From an uncultured bacterium (lineage in GTDB: Bacteria > Verrucomicrobiota > Kiritimatiellia > CAIKKV01 > CALHGX01): 64,000 nt of DNA. The position numbers and the translations under genes are program-made. The stretch is taken from positions 1 to 64,000 of the forward strand of contig CALHGX010000047.1 of assembly GCA_938031185.1 (NCBI GenBank), in the 5' to 3' direction. This document shows, piece after piece, positions 28,894 through 38,538 of the stretch; positions within the stretch are counted from its first letter, which is position 1, and each line of letters begins with the position of its first letter. The notes below the pieces were generated by a model. That model made no database searches, was not told where the DNA came from, and saw only the letters and a list, made by a program, of their open reading frames with translations.

Positions 28894-29148
28894 GTGAACC
28901 GCACGACAAAAGCAGCCTGCCTGCGCCACGGATGGATGGCGGCAACGATCATGTTCTGTGCGACCGGATGTAAACCGGTAGATGCCCCCACGCCCCGCCC
29001 TTCGGCCGCTGAAGCCGTGGTTTCCAATGTCGCCGATGTCCTCACCCAGCGTCAGGCGGTTCAGGCCGGACAACGCGCCAAGGAAACGATTCGCCGCGTC
29101 TCTCAAGAGCACAGCGCGGATTTGCAGGAAGCCATGGAAGGCCGCTGA
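28894..29148 (+). CDS. Small putative lipoprotein
   Basis: The 84-residue product has a basic N-terminus, a short hydrophobic run (MAATIMFCAT) and a possible lipobox ending in Cys26 (CATGC), then a helical Ala/Gln-rich body (AAEAVVSNVADVLTQRQAVQ). The start is GTG at 28894, with ATG at 28936 as an alternative; neither has a strong ribosome site. It diverges from dinB and ends 4 bases before the trpA stop on the other strand. No family is recognised. The lipobox lacks the usual Leu at -3, so membrane anchoring is only likely. Confidence 0.5.
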   Translation: MNRTTKAACLRHGWMAATIMFCATGCKPVDAPTPRPSAAEAVVSNVADVLTQRQAVQAGQRAKETIRRVSQEHSADLQEAMEGR

Positions 29149-29152
29149 GCCG

Positions 29153-29938
29153 CTACCGGCCCTCGACCTGCTTCAACCCGGCACGGAGTTCGCGAAGCAA
29201 CGCCTCCACGCGCCCCTCCCGCGCCGCTTCCACCAAAGCGCTGCCCACGACCACTCCATCCGCATCCCTTGCCACCACTCGCGCCTGTTCAGCCCGGCTC
29301 ACGCCAAAGCCCGCCACCAAAGGCAAAGAGGTACAGGTTCGCAACTGCCGCAAATGTTCGGCCACGTCCGGAGGAAGCTCAGTCCGGATGCCCGTCACGC
29401 CACGAACCATGATGTAATACACAAACCCTGTGGCCTCCTTGAGAATCAGGCGGGCCCGCTCAACAGAGGTGGTCGGAGCAATCAGCGGAATAAAATCCAA
29501 TCCGTGCGCCCGTAAATGAGGCCGCCAGTCATGCGATTCCTCCAACGGCACATCAACGATCAGCAGCCCGTCCACCCCCGCCTGCGCTGCATCGGCGCAC
29601 ACCTGCTCGATGCCCCGGCAAAAGAATGGATTGGCATACCCGAAAAGCACAATGGGCTGAGGGTAGTCGCGCCGCAGACGGTTGGCCATGTCCAGCACAT
29701 CTTTCAGGGTTGTGCCCGCCGCCAGCGCCCGTTGCGCCGCCGCCTGAATCGTCGGCCCATCCGCCGTGGGATCGGAAAACGGCACACCGATCTCCAGCAC
29801 ATCCAAGCCTTTCTCCAAGGCCGTCCGAATGGCCTGCTCCGACACAACAAGGTTCGGGTCGCCTGCCGTCAAGTACCCCACCAGCGCCTTGCGTCCCTCG
29901 GCCCGCAGCCGCTCGAATGCTTCCGTCAGGCGACTCAT
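29153..29938 (-). CDS. trpA: Tryptophan synthase alpha chain
   Basis: TrpA cleaves indole-3-glycerol phosphate to indole. The 261-residue TIM barrel shows the catalytic Glu in [15 protein letters not shown], the Asp in [23 protein letters not shown], and the phosphate loop [18 protein letters not shown] precedes ATG 29938, which overlaps the trpB stop (ATGA). It is the last gene of the trp operon. Confidence 0.97.
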   Translation of the reverse strand: MSRLTEAFERLRAEGRKALVGYLTAGDPNLVVSEQAIRTALEKGLDVLEIGVPFSDPTADGPTIQAAAQRALAAGTTLKDVLDMANRLRRDYPQPIVLFGYANPFFCRGIEQVCADAAQAGVDGLLIVDVPLEESHDWRPHLRAHGLDFIPLIAPTTSVERARLILKEATGFVYYIMVRGVTGIRTELPPDVAEHLRQLRTCTSLPLVAGFGVSRAEQARVVARDADGVVVGSALVEAAREGRVEALLRELRAGLKQVEGR

Positions 29939-31191
29939 CGCTTTTCTCCCTCCTTCGCCTCGATGGCGCAACAGTGCCCACCGGAAACATTGCCACCTGA
30001 TATCCGAAGCACGGTATCGAGATCCTTGTCCCCACGGCCCGACAAATTAACCACGATCACGGCATCCTTCCCAAGTTTCGGCGCCCGCTTGATGGCCTCG
30101 GCCACGGCATGACTGGACTCCAGCGCCGGAATGATCCCCTCCAGCCGCGTCAATTCATGAAAGGCGTTCAGCGCCTCCTCATCTGTCACCGCGCAATATT
30201 CCACCGCGCCCTGGTCTGCCCACAACGCATGCTCAGGCCCCACACCGGGATAATCCAATCCGGCGCTCACGGAATGCGCATTCCTCACCTGGCCGTTCTC
30301 GTCTTGAAGAAGATACGACTTTCCGCCATGCAGGATGCCCACCCGCCCAGCCACGATGCTGGCCGCATGTTGTCCGCTTGCAATGCCGTACCCGGCCGCC
30401 TCAACGCCCACGAGACGGACTTCCCTACGTCCGATGAACGGCTCGAAAATCCCCGCCGCGTTGCTTCCCCCGCCCACGCACGCAAAAATCATGTCCGGCA
30501 ATCGGCCGATATGCTCCATGGCCTGATCCCATGTTTCTCGTCCGATCACCGACTGAAATTCCCGCACCATCCATGGATAGGGATGCGGTCCGGCCACGGA
30601 ACCGATCACATAGAATGTGTCTTCCACATTCGCCACCCATGCCCTCAACGCCTCGCTCATGGCGTCCTTCAGTGTCCTGGTCCCGCTGCGAACGGGAACC
30701 ACTTCTGCGCCCAGCAATTCCATGCGCTTTACGTTTGGCGCCTGCCGCTGCATGTCTTCCTCGCCCATATACACCGCACAGCCCATTCCGAAGAGAGCGG
30801 CCACGGTCGCGGTGGCCACGCCGTGCTGCCCGGCGCCCGTTTCCGCCATCAAACGCCGCTTCCCCATCCGACGCGCCAGCAACGCCTGCCCCAGCGTATT
30901 GTTGATTTTGTGAGCGCCCGTGTGGTTCAGGTCTTCGCGCTTGAGAAAGATGGCCGCGCCGTATCGTTCGCTCAACCGTTCTGCCTTGTAGAGCGGCGAG
31001 GGTCTGCCCACGTAGTCGCGCAATAGTCTTGCCAATTCCCGTTGAAACCCGTCGTCGGCCCTCACCTCACGATACGCTCGTTCCAGCTCGAGCAAGGCGG
31101 GCATCAAGGTTTCGGCCACGTATCGTCCGCCATACGGCCCGAAGTGGCCTCGCTCGTCCGGGCCCTTCTGAAGCTGTTCGCTGCTTTTCAC
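29935..31191 (-). CDS. trpB: Tryptophan synthase beta chain
   Basis: TrpB joins indole and serine with pyridoxal phosphate. The 418-residue product has the PLP lysine in [14 protein letters not shown], the conserved [14 protein letters not shown], the phosphate loop [12 protein letters not shown] and the ending [11 protein letters not shown]. The start is a GTG at 31191 preceded by GGAGGG, forming GTGA with the trpF stop. A longer in-frame start would overlap trpF heavily and is unlikely. Confidence 0.97.
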   Translation of the reverse strand: MKSSEQLQKGPDERGHFGPYGGRYVAETLMPALLELERAYREVRADDGFQRELARLLRDYVGRPSPLYKAERLSERYGAAIFLKREDLNHTGAHKINNTLGQALLARRMGKRRLMAETGAGQHGVATATVAALFGMGCAVYMGEEDMQRQAPNVKRMELLGAEVVPVRSGTRTLKDAMSEALRAWVANVEDTFYVIGSVAGPHPYPWMVREFQSVIGRETWDQAMEHIGRLPDMIFACVGGGSNAAGIFEPFIGRREVRLVGVEAAGYGIASGQHAASIVAGRVGILHGGKSYLLQDENGQVRNAHSVSAGLDYPGVGPEHALWADQGAVEYCAVTDEEALNAFHELTRLEGIIPALESSHAVAEAIKRAPKLGKDAVIVVNLSGRGDKDLDTVLRISGGNVSGGHCCAIEAKEGEKR

Positions 31192-31847
31192 CGCCCCTCT
31201 CCCTCCCTCTCGGCCGCCGCCAGGTCTCTGAACGCGGCTCGAGCCGCCTCTAAAAAACAACGCATGCGCTCATGATCCTTTATTCCCGGTTGCGCTTCCG
31301 TTCCGCCGACCGCGTCCACCCCCAGCGGCCGCACGCGCCGAATCGCGGCCGCCACGTTGTCCGCAGACAATCCTCCTGCGAGCATCACGGGCGCCGCCAC
31401 TGCCAGCGCACCGGCGCAATCCCAGTTTCCCGTTTGGCCGGTGCCCCCGTATGTTCCGGGCACATGCGCATCCGCCACAAATCGTTCCGCCTCCCATTCA
31501 TTCGGATCGGGCTGCCACCGGTTCCCGTCCCACCGCACCGCTCGCCATAGCGGCATCGGGAAGCCGCGCCACTCCTGCGCCACTTCATCTCCATGGAGTT
31601 GCACCGCACACAAGGCCGCGTTTTGGGCGATGCGAAGAACCACATCGGGTTTCTCATTCACAAAAACTCCGACACGTCGGGCTTCAGCCGGCAGCCCAGC
31701 TGAAATGTCGAGGAGAATGTCCGCGGTAATCGCCCGCCTTGATCCGGCGTACAGCACAAAGCCGAGATAGTCTGCCCCCATGGCCAGCGCGGCCAGCGCG
31801 TCTGCCGTGTTGGTGATCCCGCAGATCTTTATCACGCCGCTATTCAT
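31188..31847 (-). CDS. trpF: Phosphoribosylanthranilate isomerase
   Basis: TrpF performs the Amadori rearrangement in tryptophan synthesis. The 219-residue barrel has the catalytic Cys in [13 protein letters not shown] and the acid in [13 protein letters not shown], with VQLHGDE between. The C-terminal phosphate loop, [16 protein letters not shown], is slightly longer than the usual SSGVE-PG-KD form. ATG 31847 overlaps the trpC stop by eight bases. Confidence 0.95.
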   Translation of the reverse strand: MNSGVIKICGITNTADALAALAMGADYLGFVLYAGSRRAITADILLDISAGLPAEARRVGVFVNEKPDVVLRIAQNAALCAVQLHGDEVAQEWRGFPMPLWRAVRWDGNRWQPDPNEWEAERFVADAHVPGTYGGTGQTGNWDCAGALAVAAPVMLAGGLSADNVAAAIRRVRPLGVDAVGGTEAQPGIKDHERMRCFLEAARAAFRDLAAAEREGEGR

Positions 31848-32631
31848 GCCTCTCCGCACCCAGCAACCGCCGCAGCGCCAATCCCGGCTGTCCGCCACGC
31901 AAAAGGCTCTCCCCGACAAGAAAGCCGCGATATCCCATCTCTCGCAACGCCAACATCTCTTCAAACGTGCGGATGCCGCTTTCCGCCACCGCCACCCGAT
32001 CCGCCGGCAGCAGGGGCGCCAGACGGCGAAACACGGTGGTATCGGTCTGCAATGTCTTGAGGTTACGGCTGTTCACGCCAATCAACGCCTCTTCAGATTC
32101 CAGCGCAACGTCCAACTCCTGCTCGTCATGCACTTCCATCAGGCATTCCAATCCCAGCCTCGAAGCCTCACGAGCCAAATCCCGGCAGATGCTGCGTTCC
32201 AGCGCAGCCACAATCAGCAGAATCACGTCTGCTCCCCACCCCGCCGCCTCCAAAAGCTGGTACGGCACGGAAATGAAATCCTTGCGCAGCACCGGCAAGT
32301 CCACCACCGCTCGCACCGTCTCCAAGTCCTTTCCCGACCCGAGAAAATGGTGCGGCTCGGTCAGCACGGAAATACCTGCCGCGCCCGCCTGCCGATATTG
32401 CCGCGCCCATTCCGCAGGCTTGTAATCTTGGGCCAAAAGGCCGGCGCTCGGACTGGCCTTCTTCAGTTCCGCAATAACGGCTGGCGGCCCACTTGTTCGG
32501 CAAAGCCGCTGCTTCAGGCTGTGATGCTGCCGTCCTCGCGCCCGCTCCGCTAATACGTCCGCCGGCACCTCCTTAGCCGTTTGCCGGGCCTCTTCAGCGC
32601 GAATCCGAGTGATCTCTTCCAGGAAGGTCAT
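31840..32631 (-). CDS. trpC: Indole-3-glycerol phosphate synthase
   Basis: TrpC closes the indole ring. The 263-residue barrel shows the catalytic lysines in IAELKKASPSAG and PVLRKDFI, the acid in CLMEVHDEQEL, and GVNSRNLKTL and VAESGI. It is not fused to TrpF. The ATG overlaps the trpD stop by four bases. Confidence 0.97.
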   Translation of the reverse strand: MTFLEEITRIRAEEARQTAKEVPADVLAERARGRQHHSLKQRLCRTSGPPAVIAELKKASPSAGLLAQDYKPAEWARQYRQAGAAGISVLTEPHHFLGSGKDLETVRAVVDLPVLRKDFISVPYQLLEAAGWGADVILLIVAALERSICRDLAREASRLGLECLMEVHDEQELDVALESEEALIGVNSRNLKTLQTDTTVFRRLAPLLPADRVAVAESGIRTFEEMLALREMGYRGFLVGESLLRGGQPGLALRRLLGAERHE

Positions 32632-33635
32632 GCGCGCGTCCGTTCGACCAGCGCCTGAAGCACCGCCGCCGCCCGTCCGCTGTCAATGGACTCGCCGGCC
32701 ATCCAAAACCCTTCGGCCATGTCCTTGGCCAATCCCGCAACCATCAAGGCCGCACCCGCATTCAGGCATACGATATCCCGGCGCGGGCCTTTTTCGCCAT
32801 CCAGCAGGCGCCGCACCAGATCGGCGTTGACCGTGGGCGCCCCCCCGCTGAGTTCTTCCATCGGTTTGTAGTCGCCGATAATCTCTCTCGGATCGAAGTC
32901 GTAGGTGCGAATCCGGCCGTCACGCAATTCGCTGATGCGCGTTCGCGTCGTCACCGTAATCTCATCCATACCGTCATGGCCGTGCACCACCAAAACATGC
33001 TGGCTTCCCAACCGACGCAGCACGTCGGCCATCGGTTCGGTCCATGTCGCCGCAAACACGCCCAGCACCTGGCAACGGGCCCCGGCCGGATTGGTTAATG
33101 GGCCCAGCAGGTTGAAGATCGTGCGCACGCCCAGTTCCCGGCGTGGCCCGACCGCATGTTTCATGGCGGGATGCAGCTTGGGCGCAAATAGAAAGGCAAA
33201 GCCGACCTCATGCAGGCACTCCTCCATGATGTGCGGCGGGGCTTCCAGGTTCACTCCAAGCTCCGCCAGAACGTCGGCCGACCCGCACTGGCTCGTCATC
33301 GCCCGATTCCCATGTTTGGCCAGTCGCGCGCCGGCGCCCGCCGCCACCAGCGCCGCGGTGGTGGATACGTTGAACGTGCCCAGCGCATCGCCGCCTGTGC
33401 CGCAAGTATCCACCACCTTCATTCCGCGAGGATCGACGAAGACGGCGTGACGCCGCATGGACTGCGCGGCGCCGGCAATTTCTTCCACCGTTTCCCCGCG
33501 CATGCGCAGCGCCACCAACAACCCGGCCAACTGGGCTGGCGTTGCCTCGCCGGCCATAATGGCATCAAATGCATCCTTCGTTTCCTGCTGCGAAAGATCC
33601 GTTCCTTGAATCAGCTTCTGCAAGAAAACCTTCAT
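32628..33635 (-). CDS. trpD: Anthranilate phosphoribosyltransferase
   Basis: TrpD attaches phosphoribose to anthranilate. The 335-residue product has the PRPP-binding CGTGGDALGTFNVST and KHGNRAMTSQCGSADVLAELG, then GVRTIFNLLGPLTNPAGA. It is free-standing, not fused to trpG, and begins about 48 bases after trpG ends. The spacer holds nothing notable. Confidence 0.97.
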   Translation of the reverse strand: MKVFLQKLIQGTDLSQQETKDAFDAIMAGEATPAQLAGLLVALRMRGETVEEIAGAAQSMRRHAVFVDPRGMKVVDTCGTGGDALGTFNVSTTAALVAAGAGARLAKHGNRAMTSQCGSADVLAELGVNLEAPPHIMEECLHEVGFAFLFAPKLHPAMKHAVGPRRELGVRTIFNLLGPLTNPAGARCQVLGVFAATWTEPMADVLRRLGSQHVLVVHGHDGMDEITVTTRTRISELRDGRIRTYDFDPREIIGDYKPMEELSGGAPTVNADLVRRLLDGEKGPRRDIVCLNAGAALMVAGLAKDMAEGFWMAGESIDSGRAAAVLQALVERTRA

Positions 33636-33683
33636 GTGCCATCCTTTCCGTCGTTCCTCGAATGCGGGAACAGTGGCTGCCCC

Positions 33684-34259
33684 CTATGTCCGCTTCGTCA
33701 TCATTAGAAAGTTGCCCAGTAGACGCTTGCCGGAGGGCGTCAGAACCGACTCGGGGTGAAACTGGACACCGAACGTCGGATGCTGCCGATGTCGCATCCC
33801 CATGATTTCCCCATCCTCGCTGAAGGCGTCGGCCATCAGTTCCTTCGGCAGGCAGTCAGCCATCACCGCCAAGGAATGATACCGGCCGGCCGGGAACGGA
33901 TTCGGCAACCCCCGATAAAGGGCGGATCCGTCGTGGCGAACCTCGGAAGTCTTGCCATGCCGAATCTCGCGCGCGCTCGACACAACGCCGCCGAACGCCA
34001 CGGCTATAGCCTGATGGCCGAGACAGACCCCCAACAAAGGAAGGCGACCGGACATCCGCCGCGCCAGTTCCACGGAAATCCCCGCCTGCTCCGGCCGGCA
34101 AGGCCCCGGAGAGATCACCACGGCGTCAGGGCGCATGGCCTCGACTTCCTCCACGGTCACGGCATCGTTGCGAAAAACTCGAATGTCCGCGCCCATTGCG
34201 GCCAACGCCTGCACCAAGTTGTAGGTGAAGGAGTCGTAGTTGTCCACAAGCACGATCAT
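33684..34259 (-). CDS. trpG: Anthranilate synthase glutamine amidotransferase
   Basis: TrpG supplies ammonia from glutamine to TrpE. This class I amidotransferase of 191 residues starts MIVLVDNYDSFTYNL and carries the nucleophile in LLGVCLGHQAIA and the His-Glu pair in GVQFHPESVLT. It overlaps trpE by ATGA, ensuring equal amounts. It could also serve as PabA for folate synthesis, as in many bacteria with a single gene. Confidence 0.96.
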   Translation of the reverse strand: MIVLVDNYDSFTYNLVQALAAMGADIRVFRNDAVTVEEVEAMRPDAVVISPGPCRPEQAGISVELARRMSGRLPLLGVCLGHQAIAVAFGGVVSSAREIRHGKTSEVRHDGSALYRGLPNPFPAGRYHSLAVMADCLPKELMADAFSEDGEIMGMRHRQHPTFGVQFHPESVLTPSGKRLLGNFLMMTKRT

Positions 34260-35713
34260 GGCCGCACCTCGCTCAAATCCAAATTGCGGGCCGCCAGTTC
34301 CACCGCCAGCCGCATCCCGCGCGCCTTGTGACATGTTTCCTGAAATTCCCGCTCCGGATCGGAGTCATATACCACACCCGCCCCAGCCTGTACCGAAACC
34401 CGCCCGTTGGCCACCCGCAGCGTCCGAATCGTAATCGCCATGTCCATGTTGCCGTCGTAGCCAACATACCCCACGGCCCCGCCGTAGACTCCGCGCGGTT
34501 CCGGCTCCAGTTCATGCACAATCTCCATCGCCCGTATCTTTGGCGCTCCCGTCAGGGTGCCGGCCGGAAAGGTTGCCCGCAGGACGTCATAGGCGTCGAA
34601 TTCCTTCCGCAGGACGCCCTGCACGTGCGAGACAAGATGCATCACATGGCTGTACCGTTCCACCACCATGTAGTCCGAGACCTGCACACTGCCCAGTTCC
34701 GCCACGCGGCCGATGTCGTTGCGGCCCAAATCCACCAACATCACATGTTCCGCCCGCTCTTTCTCATCGGCCAGCAGATCGTCCGCGAAACGTCGGTCCT
34801 CCTGCTCGTCCTTCCCCCGCGGCCGCGTGCCGGCGATCGGACGCAACTCCACCCGATTGCCAGTCAGCCGCACCATGACTTCAGGCGAGGAACCGACTAG
34901 CGTCTCGTCCCCCATTTGAAGATAGAAGGTGTATGGCGACGGGTTGAGCAACCGCAGAGCGCGATACATCTGAAACGGATGAATCGCGGTCGGCGCGCTG
35001 AACCGCTGACTCAACACCACCTGGATGATATCCCCTGCCCGAATATATTCCTTTGCCTTGGCCACCATGCTCTTGAATTGCTCCGGCGACATGTTGGATT
35101 CGAAAGCCGCTGCCGTCCCCCCCTCCGGAGATGGCGGCGACGGCCTCGCCAAGATGTCCCTGACCGCGTGGATTTTGGCCTTGGCGGCTTCATACGCCGC
35201 CGCCGGGCTTGCGGCCGTCGCCGGCCGGGAGCAAACCACTACCCGCGCCGTATGGCGTATGTTGTCGAAAACGATCATACAGTCCGCGCGTAGGAACCGA
35301 CTGCGGCACGCTGTGCCGAAATCTGCCGGCTTGGGAACCGGCAGCCGTTCGAATTCCCGCACCGCCTCATATCCCAAGTAGCCCACGGCGCCGCCGACGA
35401 AGCGAGGCAGTCCGGGCAATGGGGCAACCCGCAAGCCCTGATAAACCGTCCGCAGGTCGGCTAGTTGCGCGGCGGTGGGGGTGCCGTCGTGCGGCACATC
35501 CAGCAGCGGTTCCGGGTCCACCCCGACAAACGAATACCGTCCCCACGTTTCCCCCCCCTCCATGCTTTCCAGCAGGAAGGCGTTGGGGCGACCCAGAAAA
35601 CGTTGCAGGACCGACACCGGCGTCTCCCGGTCAGCCAGGAATTCCTGGCTGACCGGCACCACGTCATACCGCCCCGCCAACACCCCATATTCGGACAGAC
35701 CCGGTTCCATCAT
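34256..35713 (-). CDS. trpE: Anthranilate synthase component I
   Basis: TrpE makes anthranilate from chorismate. The 485-residue product has the chorismate-binding C-terminal domain with IRAGDIIQVVLSQRF, PIAGTRPRGKDEQED, FPAGTLTGAPKIRAMEI and GAGVVYDSDPEREFQET. Two adjacent ATGs (35713 and 35710) are possible starts, with no ribosome site upstream; the promoter places the transcript start at or next to the first. It heads the trpEGDCFBA operon. Confidence 0.96.
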   Translation of the reverse strand: MMEPGLSEYGVLAGRYDVVPVSQEFLADRETPVSVLQRFLGRPNAFLLESMEGGETWGRYSFVGVDPEPLLDVPHDGTPTAAQLADLRTVYQGLRVAPLPGLPRFVGGAVGYLGYEAVREFERLPVPKPADFGTACRSRFLRADCMIVFDNIRHTARVVVCSRPATAASPAAAYEAAKAKIHAVRDILARPSPPSPEGGTAAAFESNMSPEQFKSMVAKAKEYIRAGDIIQVVLSQRFSAPTAIHPFQMYRALRLLNPSPYTFYLQMGDETLVGSSPEVMVRLTGNRVELRPIAGTRPRGKDEQEDRRFADDLLADEKERAEHVMLVDLGRNDIGRVAELGSVQVSDYMVVERYSHVMHLVSHVQGVLRKEFDAYDVLRATFPAGTLTGAPKIRAMEIVHELEPEPRGVYGGAVGYVGYDGNMDMAITIRTLRVANGRVSVQAGAGVVYDSDPEREFQETCHKARGMRLAVELAARNLDLSEVRP

Positions 35714-35720
35714 GTTTCTG

Positions 35721-35749
35721 CGTATAGAAACATCCGGGCTTTTCGTCAA
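35721..35749 (-). promoter_or_regulatory. trp operon promoter, apparently leaderless
   Basis: On the minus strand TTGACG (35744-35749) and TATACG (35721-35726) are separated by exactly 17 bases. Only seven bases lie between the -10 and the first trpE ATG, so transcription would start at or next to the A of that ATG. No leader peptide or attenuator can fit. Confidence 0.6.
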
Positions 35750-36047
35750 CAAGAAAAAATGGATCTCAATCGCAGCGGTCTGCGGCCCGCACGAGGAGCC
35801 ACATCACAAGCCCACTGCGCCTCCATTTCATCGCGTGTCGTGACGAGAGATGCCAATCACATCTGCTCATGGATTCCGGTTGGCCGTTGGGCATGCAATC
35901 CGGCGATCCGCCGTCCGGCCGACGAGCCGGCGCCGGCGGACAAAGGGTTTGCCGAACTGGCGGTGGAACGGGGCGGCTGCATTGCTGTACCTGACCTGCC
36001 ACATCCAACGCCTTGCCCTGCTCTCTCACTCATGATAGCGTGACGCC
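35750..36047. other. Divergent spacer between trpE and an unknown gene
   Basis: Apart from the trp promoter at its left edge nothing recognisable is seen. Several open frames cross it but none has a protein-like sequence. Confidence 0.4.
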
Positions 36048-36452
36048 ATGTCGCTGCGGCATCACAAGGCCATCGCATGGGAACGGCGCTTGAAAGACAT
36101 TTTCGACCGCATCGACGCGGAGCTGGAGCAGCAATATGCGGATCGCTTCACGCTTCATCCGGCTCGCGCGCCGCACGGTGCCACAGCCAATCCGGAGGAC
36201 GACGGGCTTTTTGACCTCGGCGCGGCTTTTTCCGCCGGTTTCGGCTCCCAGCATGGCAGCGGCTATGTGGTGCAAATCCGCCTTGCCACCCTGCAACGTG
36301 TCCCGCGGGATCTGATTGAAGCCATCGAAGAACAGATCGTCCGCCGGCTCCGCGAAGAGCTGCCGCGCGCTTTTCCAGGACAGCACCTGCGGGTCGAGCG
36401 CGAGGGGCATGCGTTCAAGATCATCGGCGACCTGAGCCTCGGCTCTGTGTGA
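36048..36452 (+). CDS. Hypothetical protein
   Basis: The 134-residue product is not recognised. It starts MSLRHHKAIAWERRLKDIFD, is Arg/Glu-rich and helical at the beginning, has a Gly-rich middle (LGAAFSAGFGSQHGSGY) and a mixed alpha/beta end (VVQIRLATLQRVP, FKIIGDLSLG). There is no signal peptide or membrane segment. It stands alone between the divergent trp operon and a nitroreductase-like lipoprotein gene about 60 bases downstream. Confidence 0.65.
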   Translation: MSLRHHKAIAWERRLKDIFDRIDAELEQQYADRFTLHPARAPHGATANPEDDGLFDLGAAFSAGFGSQHGSGYVVQIRLATLQRVPRDLIEAIEEQIVRRLREELPRAFPGQHLRVEREGHAFKIIGDLSLGSV

Positions 36453-36510
36453 AGCCCAAATGCAACAGCAAGTAAGACCATGAAAACGGCGAAAGAAGCA
36501 GGAGGCGCCC

Positions 36511-37182
36511 ATGAGAACAATGTGCCTGCTTGTTCTTTGTCTGGTTTTTCCAGCTGCCTGCAACCCAGCGGAGGAGCCTTCCGTGCCTGACAACCCTGCA
36601 CGCCGCAAGCTTCCCCCACCCTTTTCCACCGGCACCATGAGCGTGGAAGAGGCCATTCGGGCTCGGCGCTCCATTCGTTCTTTCGCAGACCAGCCGCTGA
36701 CCGATGAGGCCCTGTCGCAGCTTCTGTTCAGCGCCCAAGGCATCACGGAACCCCGGCGCGGCTTGCGGGCGGTTCCCTCCGCCGGAGCCACGTATCCGCT
36801 GGATCTCTATCTTCTCACGGCGGATGGCGTTTTCCGCTACATCCCGGCCGACCACACCCTGGAGAGCGTCTCCACTGCCGATCGCAGGAAAGAACTTGCG
36901 GCGGCCTGCCTGGGCCAATCGTTCGTCGCCCGGGCCGGCGCCGTATTCGCCATTGCCGCAGTGCCCGCCCGCACGTCCCGGCGCTACGGCGGCCGCGCGA
37001 TGATGTACATTCACATGGAGGCCGGCCACGCGGCGCAAAACCTCCATCTGCAGGCTGTCGCCCTGAAGCTCGGTTCGGTTCCCGTGGGAGCGTTCGATGA
37101 TGCCGCTGTCGCCCGCATACTGGGCCTGGACGGCGTCAACACGATCCCGCTCTACATCGTGCCCGTGGGCGTTCCGCAGTAA
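36511..37182 (+). CDS. SagB/ThcOx-type nitroreductase-fold lipoprotein
   Basis: The 223-residue product belongs to the FMN-dependent nitroreductase superfamily, closest to SagB-type dehydrogenases by the blocks SVEEAIRARRSIRSFADQPL, LSQLLFSAQGI, RAVPSAGATYPLDLYL and MEAGHAAQNLHLQAVALKLG. It begins with a lipoprotein signal (MCLLVLCLVFPAAC, Cys17), which would place it outside the cytoplasmic membrane. AGGAGG precedes the ATG. No azole-modification partners (YcaO, SagC/D) are near, so peptide heterocycle synthesis is not supported. The substrate is unknown. Confidence 0.85.
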   Translation: MRTMCLLVLCLVFPAACNPAEEPSVPDNPARRKLPPPFSTGTMSVEEAIRARRSIRSFADQPLTDEALSQLLFSAQGITEPRRGLRAVPSAGATYPLDLYLLTADGVFRYIPADHTLESVSTADRRKELAAACLGQSFVARAGAVFAIAAVPARTSRRYGGRAMMYIHMEAGHAAQNLHLQAVALKLGSVPVGAFDDAAVARILGLDGVNTIPLYIVPVGVPQ

Positions 37183-37236
37183 ATCGTCCGAGGGGCCTGA
37201 ATCTCGCGTCGAGCAACCGCGGTTTGCGGGAGGGTT

Positions 37237-38082
37237 TCAACGAAACCGGGGGTGACAGGCAATCCAGCCGGCTACGGCCCCGGTCACAAGGCCGATCCCG
37301 TGCGTCCAGTTGGCCATGGGGCCCGCCCATCCCAGCCACCCCAACACGAACCACGCGATCAACAGCCATGTGTTCAAGGTGTCTAAATGCAGGCCGGAGG
37401 CGGGATCGTAACGCTGCCGCACCCAAACATACGCGAAGAGACCGTAGTTCACCCCTGAAAGTCCGCCAAACCCGGGGCCGGTGGCCATGTATTGCGCCGT
37501 GTTGGACAGGGCAGCAATTATCAACACCATCAGACCGAACCGACGCCACTCTATGCGCATTTCCACCATCCGGCCCAAATGGTGCATCCACAGGCAGTTG
37601 AACAGCAGATGGAGCCAGCCGAAGTGAAGCAGAACCGGCGTCCATATGCGCCAAACCTGCCCGGAAAAAACCGCTCCGGTAAACTGCAGCGCTCGCACGA
37701 GAGGCGCCGCTGTGCCGCCGCCGGTTAGCACCGCCATGATCAGGCATAGCGCAAGCAACAGGCCGGTTACGGGTGTCCGGCCCCACGTTCCTTCCCCCCG
37801 CCAGGCTTCCCCTAGGCGAACTTCACGGGCCCGCACCGGCTCCGGGTTGGCTCGCACAGGCGTCGCGCGCTCAAACGCCCTGTACCTCTCGTCGGTTGGA
37901 TTCATCCGGAAGCGTTCCAATTCGGCCTCGGCGCGAGCGATTTCGTCTTCGGAATAGACCCACACCGCCCACCCGTCAGCTGCGGACTCCTCCCGCACCT
38001 CGTTCTCCACCCCAAGACCAGCCAGAAATCGCGAAAAGACCTCTGCCTGCGTTTTTTTCGCCAATCGCCCGATGTTTCTCAA
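37237..38082 (-). CDS. Rhomboid-family intramembrane serine protease
   Basis: This is a GlpG-like protease that cleaves within membrane helices. An N-terminal cytoplasmic domain of about 90 residues (RNIGRLAKKTQAEVFSRFLA) is followed by six membrane segments. The catalytic Ser is in GLSGVNYGLFAY and the His in NWTHGIGLVTGAVAG; HFGWLHLLFNCLWMHHLG is the oxyanion region. The start is probably TTG at 38082; another TTG at 38133 would add 17 atypical residues. It is convergent with the SagB-like gene. Confidence 0.88.
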   Translation of the reverse strand: MRNIGRLAKKTQAEVFSRFLAGLGVENEVREESAADGWAVWVYSEDEIARAEAELERFRMNPTDERYRAFERATPVRANPEPVRAREVRLGEAWRGEGTWGRTPVTGLLLALCLIMAVLTGGGTAAPLVRALQFTGAVFSGQVWRIWTPVLLHFGWLHLLFNCLWMHHLGRMVEMRIEWRRFGLMVLIIAALSNTAQYMATGPGFGGLSGVNYGLFAYVWVRQRYDPASGLHLDTLNTWLLIAWFVLGWLGWAGPMANWTHGIGLVTGAVAGWIACHPRFR

Positions 38083-38205
38083 GCTACAAACTACCTTGTT
38101 GCCGAGTCGCCACGCGGTCGTACCCGGGGGCAATGGGTTCAGTGATGCACGCTCTTAACCGGCCACGCTTGATCTTGAAAAGCCGGCAGTATATGCTTTG
38201 AGCGC

Positions 38206-38538
38206 GTGAAGGCAAGTCCGGCCGGAACTGACGACCAGCAATGGCTTGAAGGCGGCGTCGGAAGCTGTCGCCTGCGTGTGCGGGTCGTGCCACGAGCGAG
38301 TCGAACCGAAATCGTCGGCCCCGTGGCGGGAGCGCTGAAGGTGCGGCTTTGCGCGCCGCCACTGGACGATCGAGCAAATCAGGAGTTGGTGGAAGTGCTG
38401 GCCGCCACGACCGGGTGTCCCCGGCGATCCGTCATCATCCGATCCGGTTTGCGGAGCCGCAACAAAGTAGTGGAAATACTTGGAGCAAGTCATGCGGCAC
38501 TGGTTCGAGCCTTCGGCCAACAGCGAGATGAAGCCTGA
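38206..38538 (+). CDS. DUF167 (YggU-like) family protein
   Basis: The 110-residue product has the DUF167 pattern: RLRVRVVPRASRTEIVG, ALKVRLCAPPLDDRANQELVEVLA, and CPRRSVIIRSGLRSRNKVVEILG. The family is small, soluble and of unknown function. The start is GTG. The 3' end overlaps the next gene by about 47 bases, so the two are probably cotranscribed with the sigma-54 activator that follows. Confidence 0.9.
   Translation: MKASPAGTDDQQWLEGGVGSCRLRVRVVPRASRTEIVGPVAGALKVRLCAPPLDDRANQELVEVLAATTGCPRRSVIIRSGLRSRNKVVEILGASHAALVRAFGQQRDEA

Noticed and set aside
35714..36047. Trp leader peptide and attenuator
   Set aside because: No short frame with tandem Trp codons and no terminator hairpin is seen; the promoter abuts the trpE start.
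38480..38492. TTG start for the DUF3108 gene
   Set aside because: An in-frame ATG at 38492 follows GGAG at a normal distance.
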